Source: Candidatus Brockarchaeota archaeon (lineage in GTDB: Archaea; Thermoproteota; EX4484-205; DTQO01). From it: a stretch of 10,633 nucleotides of DNA. Each line of letters opens with the position of its first letter. Position 1 is the stretch's first letter. The notes beneath the pieces were generated by a model. It was given only the letters and a program-made list of their open reading frames with translations, was not told the DNA's origin and searched no databases. The position numbers and the translations under genes were made by a program. The stretch is taken from positions 1-10,633 of the forward strand of contig JAFNJA010000017.1 in NCBI GenBank assembly GCA_017601265.1, given 5' to 3'. Shown here in pieces: positions 1 through 7,600 of the stretch.

Positions 1-815
1 TTCTCCTTCTCCGCGGTTTGCTTCGGCTGGGGCCTCCAAGAAGTCACGAACTGGTCGAGGTTGGAGGGTTGCTGCTTCGCTTCAGCTCGGGCCTGGGGAA
101 AAGGAGGCTGTTGGGGAAAGATGCCGGAAGTTTCTTTCGCGGGTTTTTGTGCGGCGGGAGCCGGGGACGGGGGTTTTTCCGGCACTACCGTCACGTCGAG
201 GAGCTGGAGGGATTCGAGATCCATCTCGACGTCTTTCTTCTCCTGGAGGGCGCGGTCGAGTCCGGACTTGAGGCTCGAAGCCGCTATCTTGAACTCGCCC
301 TCCGAGATCTCCCCGGTTATGTGCTGCACCTCCGCGTCCGCGAGCAACCGCTCGAGCAGCGCGATCTGCCTCGAAAGCTCTCCGTTCCTGCCTTCGAGCA
401 TCCTCATCAAGCGCGCCCTCTCCTCCTCCTGGCACTTCAGGACCTTCCCGTACTCTTCGCTGAGCTCTTGGTAAGTCCTTGCCGATACCTTGCCGGCCGC
501 GTAAAGGTTCTGCAAGGCCGACATCCTGCGCTTGGATATTTCCATGTCGCGCCTCAACTCCTCGGCGTTGACCTTCCATTCGGGCCTGAGGATCAAGATC
601 CCGTTTTCGATTATCAGCTGCTCGGTGCCGTGCTCGACGAACTCGCCGGATCCGTACTCGACGGATATCTTGCTTACCTGGTTCTTGGTGTCCGTGGCGA
701 AACCAACGACGGTTCCGAGGCACCGCCCGTAAGGATCCCTCAAGGTTTCGCCGATCAACTTATCGCGTTTCCCGCTGAACAAACCCTTGGGCACCTTCTC
801 TTTACCTTCTCGCAC
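1..815 (-). CDS. cdvA: CdvA, archaeal ESCRT-type cell division protein (C-terminus cut off by window edge)
   Basis: CdvA is the membrane- and DNA-associated scaffold that recruits the ESCRT-III homologue CdvB to midcell in TACK archaea. The minus-strand frame is open from the left edge to about 815. Residues 16-80 form a PRC-barrel-like domain (KLIGETLRDPYGR, then QLIIENGILILRPEW), followed by a charged coiled coil at about 82-200 and a Pro/Gln/Ala-rich tail from about 212 that continues out of the window. In the family the extreme C-terminus holds the CdvB-binding peptide, so that part is not visible. The start is uncertain: there is no ATG. GTG at 815 is chosen; TTG at 818 is equally possible, and TTG at 782 lies 9 bases after AAGGTG and directly before the conserved barrel. 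cdvB and cdvC are not in the window. Long plus-strand frames over this gene are antisense shadows. The family call is from the PRC-barrel plus coiled-coil order and recognisable motifs. Confidence 0.85.
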   Translation of the reverse strand, partial: MREGKEKVPKGLFSGKRDKLIGETLRDPYGRCLGTVVGFATDTKNQVSKISVEYGSGEFVEHGTEQLIIENGILILRPEWKVNAEELRRDMEISKRRMSALQNLYAAGKVSARTYQELSEEYGKVLKCQEEERARLMRMLEGRNGELSRQIALLERLLADAEVQHITGEISEGEFKIAASSLKSGLDRALQEKKDVEMDLESLQLLDVTVVPEKPPSPAPAAQKPAKETSGIFPQQPPFPQARAEAKQQPSNLDQFVTSWRPQPKQTAEKE

Positions 816-858
816 CAAACCTTGGCCCGTAATCCGCCTGCCCCGTGGGGGCTGCGGA

Positions 859-892
859 GATATAAGATTCGAGCAAACGATGTTGTTTAAAA
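859..892 (-). promoter_or_regulatory. Proximal TATA-like elements upstream of cdvA
   Basis: Two AT-rich boxes stand out in GC-rich DNA: TTTTAAA at 892-886 and CTTATATC at 866-859, both read on the minus strand. A start site 25 bases downstream would fall near 863 or 838, giving a leader of about 20-50 bases to the GTG at 815. They could serve cdvA alone or together with the distal box at 989-996. Direction is inferred from gene orientation. Confidence 0.45.
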
Positions 893-902
893 CTGGGCCT
901 TA

Positions 903-965
903 GCAAGACGACTTTTCAACGCGCGATCCGTTTTCCGCGCGGATCGTATTCCTGTGAAAGCTTGC
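903..965 (-). ncRNA. 63-base imperfect hairpin in the purB-cdvA gap; candidate small RNA or cdvA leader structure
   Basis: Three stems nest on one axis: 903-907 (GCAAG) with 961-965, 912-918 (CTTTTCA, one bulged T) with 955-960, and 924-930 (CGATCCG) with 940-946, about 18 base pairs in all. On the minus strand the hairpin begins at 965, and the TATA box at 989-996 would predict a transcript start near 966. I see no ACA or C/D box, so it does not fit archaeal guide RNAs, and there is no T-run to make it a simple terminator. It could be a small RNA, a folded leader of cdvA, or an inverted repeat bound by a protein. The pairing is seen directly; transcription is inferred. Confidence 0.4.
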
Positions 966-988
966 GGTATTACGATCCTCGAATTTGG

Positions 989-996
989 CTTATATA
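989..996 (-). promoter_or_regulatory. Strong TATA box in the purB-cdvA gap
   Basis: The plus strand reads CTTATATA here and the minus strand TATATAAG, both good archaeal TATA boxes. Only the minus strand has something to transcribe: the hairpin beginning at 965 and then cdvA. On the plus strand transcription would run antisense into purB. Minus orientation is therefore preferred, predicting a start near 966 and a leader of about 150 bases for cdvA. Confidence 0.5.
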
Positions 997-1050
997 CCGC
1001 GACATATTCGGGAAAGTTGGCCGGAACGGATAGTGCTTCGGTCCCCGACC

Positions 1051-2436
1051 CTAGCTCGCGCGGCCACGTGAAGGGGGCTTGACGGCCCTTTGGATCCTAG
1101 AATCCGCGGATCCCACGACCATGTCTATCAATTCTCCCGCCAGGCCGACGTAGTTCTTCGGGTCGAGGCAAGCTTCGATCTCGGGTTCGGAGAGCAGCTT
1201 GGCCACCCCCGGATCGGACCTGACGATTTCGGAGAAGGGCTTCTTGCTCCTGTACGATTCTCCCGCCAGCCGGCTCACGAGCTCGTGCGCCCTCCTCCGG
1301 TCCATCCCCTTCTGGACCAGTGACAGGAAGAGAGCTTCAGAAAGCGCTATCCCCCCTCCCATGCCCAGGTTCCTGAGCATCCTCTCCTCGTTTACCTCCA
1401 GCCCCTTGAGGACCCTCGAGATCGATTGGAGCTGCTCGCTCAGCAATATGAAAGCCTCGGGCAAAACGTTCCTCTCGCTCGAACTGTTCGTCAAGTCCCT
1501 TTCGTGCCAAAGTACCACGTCCTCCATCGCGGGCACGGCAAGCCCCCTCATGACCCTGGCGATGCCCGACACCTTCTCGCACGTTTCGGGGTTCCTCTTG
1601 TGAGGCATAGTCGAAGAGCCCACCTGGCCCTCCGCGAACGGTTCTTGCACCTCTCCTATCTCCGTCCTTTGGAGGTTCCTGATCTCGGTCGCGATCTTGT
1701 CGAGGCTGCACGAGATCAGCGAGAGCAAGAGAACGATCTCGGCGTGCAGGTCCCTGCTGACTACTTGCGTGGTGACGAGCGGTTCCCCTAGGCCCAGCTT
1801 CCCCATCACGAGCTTTTGGAGCCTCAGCCCGTCCTTTCCCATCCCGGCGAACGTTCCGACGGCGCCGCTCATCTTCCCGACGAGGGCCCTTTTCCTCGCC
1901 TCCCCTATCCTTTCGATGTGGCGGACCAGCTCGTCGAGCCAGACCGCGAACTTCAGGCCGAAGACGTAGGGCAGGGCGTGCATCCCGTGAGTCCTGGAAA
2001 CGCACAGGGTGGACCTGTACATCCTTGCTTTCTCCGCGAGCACCCCCGCAAGGTCCAGCGCGAGGCGCTCGACCTCCTCCAGCCCCTCCTTCATTTGTAG
2101 GGCCGTGGCGGTGTCCAGTATGTCGCTCGATGTCGCGGCGAAGTGGACGTACTTGCCGTGGTCCCCGCACTGCTCGGCCAAAGCGTAGACCACTGCCGCG
2201 AGGTCGTGCTTCACCTCCTTCTCTATCTGCTTCACCCTCTCCAGTTTCACGTCCCCGGACAACGCCTTCGATGAAATCGCCTTCGCCGCCTCCGCCGGGA
2301 TCATCCCGAGTTCGGCCTCCGCTTCGGCCAGGGCGGCTTCCACCCTCAGCAGCTGCGCCAACCTCCTCTCCTGCCTGAACACGTCCCTCATGGCCGCGGT
2401 TCCGTACCTGTACTCTATCGGGTGGATCGAGCTCAA
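1051..2436 (-). CDS. purB: Adenylosuccinate lyase
   Basis: A cytosolic enzyme of purine synthesis that removes fumarate from SAICAR and from adenylosuccinate, the latter giving AMP. The 461 residues match the usual length of about 430-470. Superfamily marks are in order: TSSD at 102-105, RTHG at 148-151, and the signature loop GSSTMPHKRNP at 273-283, which carries the catalytic serine. The start is TTG at 2436. It is well fixed because the in-frame stop of the upstream helicase lies only 6 bases before it. Ribosome-binding candidates AGGAG (2454-2450) and GGGTGA (2448-2443) overlap the end of that gene, so translation is probably coupled to it. It ends in TAG. The last 20 or so residues are a basic tail beyond the usual fold. 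It is the last gene of the operon that begins with GINS; the link to replication genes is positional. Confidence 0.95.
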   Translation of the reverse strand: MSSIHPIEYRYGTAAMRDVFRQERRLAQLLRVEAALAEAEAELGMIPAEAAKAISSKALSGDVKLERVKQIEKEVKHDLAAVVYALAEQCGDHGKYVHFAATSSDILDTATALQMKEGLEEVERLALDLAGVLAEKARMYRSTLCVSRTHGMHALPYVFGLKFAVWLDELVRHIERIGEARKRALVGKMSGAVGTFAGMGKDGLRLQKLVMGKLGLGEPLVTTQVVSRDLHAEIVLLLSLISCSLDKIATEIRNLQRTEIGEVQEPFAEGQVGSSTMPHKRNPETCEKVSGIARVMRGLAVPAMEDVVLWHERDLTNSSSERNVLPEAFILLSEQLQSISRVLKGLEVNEERMLRNLGMGGGIALSEALFLSLVQKGMDRRRAHELVSRLAGESYRSKKPFSEIVRSDPGVAKLLSEPEIEACLDPKNYVGLAGELIDMVVGSADSRIQRAVKPPSRGRAS

Positions 2437-2454
2437 CCGCGCTCACCCGCTCCT
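2437..2454 (-). promoter_or_regulatory. Ribosome binding site for purB overlapping the Hel308 stop
   Basis: AGGAG at 2454-2450 and GGGTGA at 2448-2443 precede the TTG start at 2436; the second includes the TGA stop of Hel308 and leaves a 6-base spacer. It supports TTG as the start and suggests stop-restart coupling. Confidence 0.6.
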
Positions 2455-4671
2455 GGAAAACTCCCTGTCGAAATCCTCCAACGTCGTCTGGACCTCGTCC
2501 CTTTTAGCCTTGACGGCATGGCCCTTCAGCTTACCTCCCGCGGCCGCCTTTATCTTCGTCGCGAGCTTGCTTCCCACGCCCGGGACCCTTGTAAGGTCGG
2601 AGACGCTGCTCCTCCTGAGCTCCTGTATGGACCTGAACCCGTTTTTGTAAAGGTTCCGGGCCCTCACGCGCCCTATGCCGCTCAAGCTGACCAATTCCAG
2701 TAGCTCCGGCCTCACGCCGTGCCTGACCCTAGCCTCAAGCTGCCCGAGCTTCGGCACCAGCTCCTTGTGCCCGAAGAACGGGGCGAGTTCGCGCGCCGAG
2801 TACAGGAGCCAGACCGCCGATTCGACGAGCCTGTAAAGGTCCCCCTGCTGGGCTCCCATGACGTCGGCGATCTCGTCTTCGCCCCTCTCCTCGATCCAAA
2901 ACCAAAGGGTCATCAGCGTCTTTACTTCGTCCTGGACCAGCCTCTTCTCGTCCTTCGTGGCCAAGTAGATCTCCTGCTTGTGCTCCGATATGAATCCCTC
3001 GACCATCGGCATGTCGCTGGACCTAGTGTACAGCACGGGCTGGATGTCGGTCGAGGAAGTGATCATGTGGAGCATCGATATGGCGTTGAAGTTTTTGGGC
3101 TTGAAGTTCATGCAATCCCTGAAGTGGAACGCCGTCGACGGATCGACGTACAACTCGGCGATCCTCCTGCCCAATCCCGTCTCGACGAATCCTCCGTTCT
3201 TCCAAGTCACCGCCCCCTCCTTGATGAGGTAGGCCAAGGCGTCCTCGACCTTAGGCCTCAGGCCGCGGTAACCGCGCTGCTTGGCCAGCAGCGTCGAGGA
3301 GAAAACTTGGTGGAGCTCTTCTGCGTTGTGGGCAAGGCCCGACGCGATTGTCGCGAGCGTGTGCGAAGCTATAGATTGGGCCGCCCCCAATTTGGAGACG
3401 ACGGGCTCTGGCGGGGATCCCACGTACGTCTCCATCAGGTAATCTGCGTCGTTTTGGTTCGAGGCGAAGATTATGGCGTCCCCTGCCTTGTCGTACCTCG
3501 GCCTCCCCGCCCTCCCGGCCATCTGCTTGTACTCCATGATCGAGATCTCCTTGCTCCCCAGCACGTGGTCGTACCTGCGGAGGGAGGTGATCGCCACCAC
3601 CCTCGCCGGGAGGTTGACTCCAGCCGCCAGCGTGGGCGTCGCCGCAAGCGCCTTGATCAGCCCTTTCTTGAAGAAGCTCTCGACCACCTCCCTGTGCTGG
3701 TTGTGGAGCCCGGCGTGGTGGAAGGCCGCGCCCCTCGCCAGGACGGTGGAAAGGGCTTCGGACAGCTTGGTCCTCTCGACCGACTGGTGGATCGAGGAGG
3801 AGATTTCTGCGAGCTTCCTCCTCTCGGCGCTGCTCAGGTTCAACCACGTGACGGGCGTGAGCTTCCTCGACATCGCGACGGCCGACCTCCGGGTTTCGGT
3901 GAAGAACAGGATTTGGCCTCCGTCCCTTATCACGTGCGCTGCGAGGTCGAGGTGCGGTTCCCCGAACTCCTTCTGGACGGCCACTTTTTCCCCGTTCTTG
4001 TAAGTTATTTCGTAACCGAAGAAGACGCCTTCCCTCAGCGGAACCGGCCTCCAATCCGACACCACGTTCGCCGCCCCGAGCCACTCCGCGATCTCGCCGC
4101 TGTTCTCGATGGTGGCGCTCAGCGCCAATACCTGGGCGTTTTTCGCGACGCTCTTGAGCCACGTCGCGAGCATCTCGAGGGTCGGCCCCCTGTCTATCGA
4201 GTCTATGAGGTGGATCTCGTCGAGCACGACCAAGGACACGGAAGATAGCCAAGGAGGCCTGTGCCTTATTACGGAGTCGCACTTCTCGTAAGTCGCCACT
4301 ATGATGTCCTTGTTGGCCAGGTGGCTTGCGGGAGAGTCGTAGTCTCCGGTGCTTATGGCAACCCTCAACGACCCCCCGTTCGGCTTCTTCGACCCTTGGA
4401 AGAGCTTGAACTCCGAGTACTTCTCAGAGGCCAGCGCCCTGAGCGGGACCAAGTAAAGGCACTTTCCCCGGTCCTTGAAGACGCTCTCGAGCATCAGCAC
4501 CATGGCGACCAGGGTCTTGCCCGAAGCGGTGGGGCACGCGAGGACCAGGTTTTTGCCCTCCAAAGTCCCGGCCTCGAAGGCGAGCTCCTGGGTCGGGTAG
4601 AGGGTCGAGTAACCGCACTTGGCGATGAGCTCTTTCGTGCGTTCCGAGACCGGAAGGTCCCTTATCTCCGT
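2443..4671 (-). CDS. hel308: Hel308 (Hjm) superfamily 2 DNA helicase, apparent ACG start
   Basis: An ATP-driven 3'-5' helicase of the Ski2-like group that remodels stalled replication forks. Counting from the proposed start (742 residues), I see the Q-motif around LYPTQ (Q28), Walker A PTASGKT at 47-53, DEIH at 151-154, SAT at 185-187, ATPTLAAGVNLPAR (motif V), QMAGRAGR at 383-390, and C-terminal helix-hairpin-helix repeats (LSGIGRVRA, VPGVGSK) at about 660-715. The tail holds QTTLEDF at 728-734, close to a PCNA-binding box. The first ordinary start, TTG at 4563, would cut off the Q-motif and the 36 residues before it. Between it and the MCM stop at 4680-4678 there is no ATG, GTG or TTG. ACG at 4671 lies 8 bases after AGGAGGT and gives a start like that of other Hel308 proteins. 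It lies 6 bases after MCM, in the same frame, and ends in TGA 6 bases before purB. Function is secure; the start is inferred. Confidence 0.92.
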   Translation of the reverse strand, partial: TEIRDLPVSERTKELIAKCGYSTLYPTQELAFEAGTLEGKNLVLACPTASGKTLVAMVLMLESVFKDRGKCLYLVPLRALASEKYSEFKLFQGSKKPNGGSLRVAISTGDYDSPASHLANKDIIVATYEKCDSVIRHRPPWLSSVSLVVLDEIHLIDSIDRGPTLEMLATWLKSVAKNAQVLALSATIENSGEIAEWLGAANVVSDWRPVPLREGVFFGYEITYKNGEKVAVQKEFGEPHLDLAAHVIRDGGQILFFTETRRSAVAMSRKLTPVTWLNLSSAERRKLAEISSSIHQSVERTKLSEALSTVLARGAAFHHAGLHNQHREVVESFFKKGLIKALAATPTLAAGVNLPARVVAITSLRRYDHVLGSKEISIMEYKQMAGRAGRPRYDKAGDAIIFASNQNDADYLMETYVGSPPEPVVSKLGAAQSIASHTLATIASGLAHNAEELHQVFSSTLLAKQRGYRGLRPKVEDALAYLIKEGAVTWKNGGFVETGLGRRIAELYVDPSTAFHFRDCMNFKPKNFNAISMLHMITSSTDIQPVLYTRSSDMPMVEGFISEHKQEIYLATKDEKRLVQDEVKTLMTLWFWIEERGEDEIADVMGAQQGDLYRLVESAVWLLYSARELAPFFGHKELVPKLGQLEARVRHGVRPELLELVSLSGIGRVRARNLYKNGFRSIQELRRSSVSDLTRVPGVGSKLATKIKAAAGGKLKGHAVKAKRDEVQTTLEDFDREFSRSG

Positions 4672-4686
4672 GGCGGCCTACCTCCT
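4669..4686 (-). promoter_or_regulatory. Shine-Dalgarno and ACG initiation site for Hel308
   Basis: AGGAGGT at 4686-4680 is formed by the last two Arg codons of MCM plus the T of its TAG stop. It is a near-perfect match to the archaeal anti-Shine-Dalgarno sequence. An 8-base spacer leads to ACG at 4671-4669. An ATA at 4665 is a less well spaced alternative (14 bases). Confidence 0.6.
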
Positions 4687-7600
4687 CGCCCTCTTGACCG
4701 ACTGCTCGTCGGGCGAGTAGAGGAGCCCCTCGCGGAGCATGGCCGAAACCAGCCTGCCGAAATCGTGCCTGTCGATCCCTTCCTTCTCAGCCAAGCCCTC
4801 CAGCTCGTCCAAGTTCGCGGAACCCGAGCTCGCTTCCAGCTTGGCGACGAGGTCGAGGAGCTTCCCCATCTTGTCCCTCGTCGACTTCGATTTGCCCGTC
4901 ATAAGCGTGTCGACGTCTATCTGGCCCGTCTCCACGTCCATTCCCGCCTGGACCAGCGATTTCTTCATCAGCGCTATCGCGGCTTCGGCGTCCTCGACCA
5001 AAACCTCGCTCCTCAGGAAGACCTTCGCCCTCGCTTCCGACAACCTGATGAGAGATTCAAGCTGCCTCGGGGTTATTGCCATTGGGGCGGAGCCGCCCAG
5101 GCTTAGCCTCCTCATCTCGAGGAAGAAGTCGTTCAACCTGTCCGCGGCCTCTTGCGTGAGCTTCGGCTTCACCTTCTTGCAGTAACTGAGGTACTTCCTG
5201 AGCTTCACCTGGTCTATCACGTCTTGGCCTGCGCCCAACCCCCTCCTGTGGTAACCGAGTATGTGGTCGGCCAGCCTCCTGTCCTTTTCCTCGTCCGGAA
5301 CGTCCTTGAGCACGAAGATAAGGTCGAACCTGGAGAGTATCGTCGGGGGGAGGTTCACGTTCTCTATGAAGAGCTTGCTCGGATCGTACCTTCCAAGCGA
5401 CGGGTTCGCGGCCGCGAGTATGGCGGTCCTGGCGTTAAGGGTCGCCACTATCCCGCCTTTCGCGACGCTGCAGGTGTTGTGCAGCAAAACGCCGTGGCTC
5501 ACGAAGTTGTGCGTGGGCTCGACTGTTACGTCGTAAACCCAATCGGTCCCGTGCCTGCCGGCGTTCGGTATAGGCCTCGCCCTTACCACCCTCAGCAACC
5601 TGAGCTTCGGCGCGAGCGCTTCGCGGGCCAAGGCCGAATTTTTGCCGGCTTCGGCGAGGCGTTGGTGCTCTGCCTGAATCGGGCCCGGCCGCGCCTCCGC
5701 GCCGCAACGGCCGGGAGCCAGGAGACGCGATAGCGCGCCCGAGGCTCGACAGCGGTCCGCGAAAAGGCGCGGAGGTCCGGCGCCGGCCGAGCCGCTTGAA
5801 CGGATGATTTCGTCCTCGAAGCGGACGAGGTCGCTTCCGGCGACGCTGACCTTGAAGGGAGCGCCTTTTACGCCGCGCGCGACGAGGGAAGCTATCCCAA
5901 ACTTGAGGAGCAGGTCCTGGTAATCTTCAGCCAACCCCTTCGAAGCCGCGACGTAACGGGCAGCATCGGATCCGAAGCTCCCGCCTCCGAGGAACGCCGA
6001 CCTCAGGAATTCCCCCGCCACGTCCTCGTTGGATTGGAATATTTCGGCTGGAACCCGCCTGCGCCTTGCCTTCCGAGCGATCTCCGGGAAATTCAGCTCG
6101 AGCCAACCTAGCAGCGGGCTGGAGGCGTACCTAAGTAGGCGCGAGCAACCGGAGCCGGCGCCGGGCGCCCGCGCCATGCCGAAAACCTCGGCCATCAGGG
6201 ATTCCACCTCGCCCAATATCGAGGGGTCTTCGCTTTCGAAGACGATTTCGCCGCGCCCCTTCAGGAAGCGCCCTATGGCAACCAGGTAGCCCAGCGCCGC
6301 GGCGACGCGCGGGGTTAGTTCTGCCGGAAAGGAAGCGCCTTTTCCCTTTCGCCCCGCGCGGGGCGGGGAAAGCGGCCGCGGCGAAACGCTAACGCCTTCT
6401 CGCCCTCCCTCACGCACGAGGCGGGAACGGTGGCGACCCGCCCTTCCCTGAAGACGTAGACCGGGTGTTCAGGCGTTACTACGATGCTCCTCCCGTTGGA
6501 ATACGTTATGCTCACGAAAGAATCCGGAGCCTTGTGCCTGCTCACCCTGTCGATCCTGAACCTCTTGGCGGAACCTGAAAGAGGATCGATCGAATAGATC
6601 TCTTGCAGGAAGGGCAATGGGAGGATCTCGCAGTTCACGCCACGGACCTTCATTGACGCGAACCTCGAGAACAGGCCTTCCACGTACTCGCCTATCTTGA
6701 CCTTCCTGCCGTCCGCGAGCGATATCTCCACCGACGGGTGGTAGGACTGCTGCTCCATCGCCTCGTGAATCGCAACCCGGTCTTCGGGCCTCATCTTCTC
6801 GAATTCGTCTATGGCCGCTATGCCCCTGTCGGCGAGCACCAGGGCTCCCGCCTCCAGGACGAAGCCGCCCATCCTTTCCCTCACCGCGGTAGCGGTCAGG
6901 CCTGCGGCGGTCGTCCCCCTGCCCGAGGTGTATAGCCCCCTCGGAGCTATCTTCTGAACGTACTTCAGGAGCTGGCTCTTGGCCGTCCCGGGGTCTCCTA
7001 TCAGGAACACGTTGATGTCGCCCCTGATCCTGACCCCGTCGGGCAGTTCCTTCGCGTTTCCGCCCAGCATCTGGAGGATGATCGCCTCCTTCTCGTCCTC
7101 GAGGCCGAATATGGATGGCGCCACGGAAGCGACAAGCTTCTTGAACAGCCAGGCGTCCTTGGACATCTTGATGAACTCCCGCTCCTCCTCCTCGGAGATC
7201 GTCACGTCCTCCTCCTCCAGGCCCGCGACCTCCATGTAGTTGCACTGCAGCTTCAGGTTGAAAGTCCTGTACCTCCCCCTGAAGGGGTGGTACTCCGCCT
7301 CGCCGACGACGATCCCAACCAAGGTTACCCTGTCTCCCGGCCTCGCGACGTCCACCATGTCGTCGAACACGTGTATGTCAGCGGTGCGCGGGAGCTGGCC
7401 GGCGGGCAGGTCCTCCGGCCTTTCCTGGAGCCTGATCTCCTGGACGTCCACGAACTCGGATTCCGATTCCAGGAGCTCGAAAGCGCCCGATCCCCTTTGC
7501 GCGCAGCTCGGTTCGCCGCAAACCGCGGGATACCTCATCACGTCGCCGCTCTGGGGGACGTCCTGCCTCTCCCCGCACCTCTTGCAAACGAACCTGCCCA

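Larger units (their letters stand above)
5476..6746 (-). mobile_element. MCM intein (Hint splicing domain plus endonuclease remnant), frameshifted
   Basis: The insertion is bounded by Ser1 (TCC 6746-6744) and terminal Asn (AAC 5478-5476), followed by +1 Thr. Removing it restores MEQQ-TCSVAKGG, the normal MCM sequence between Walker B and sensor 1. Splicing parts are present: block A with Ser1, block B VTPEHP with the TxxH residues at 91-94, block F DVTVEPTHNF, and HN at the end. Its length of 1271 bases is not a multiple of three; one more base would make 424 codons. The switch of frame must fall between roughly 6390 and 6315. The first part (6746 to about 6395) and the last part (about 5605-5476) use AGG for Arg like the host gene. 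The middle uses CGN. Confidence 0.9.

Noticed and set aside
1040..1050. Hairpin GGTCCCCGACC directly after purB as a terminator
   Set aside because: Only four base pairs with a three-base loop and no T-run; too weak to call.
2719..4248. Long plus-strand open frame antisense to Hel308 (also 18-890, 4261-5106, 7240-8133 and 7287-8156 over other genes)
   Set aside because: These arise from high GC content opposite real genes. Their translations are low-complexity and rich in Arg, Pro, Leu and Val with no recognisable motif, while the minus-strand frames carry full family signatures.
4678..4680. TAG as a pyrrolysine codon joining MCM to Hel308
   Set aside because: MCM already has a complete C-terminus here, TAG also ends purB at a normal length, and a strong Shine-Dalgarno site follows the pattern of a new start.
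4678..6417. Two separate MCM paralogues, one broken at each end
   Set aside because: The two frames are complementary parts of one MCM joined by exact intein borders, not two copies; no segment of MCM is duplicated.
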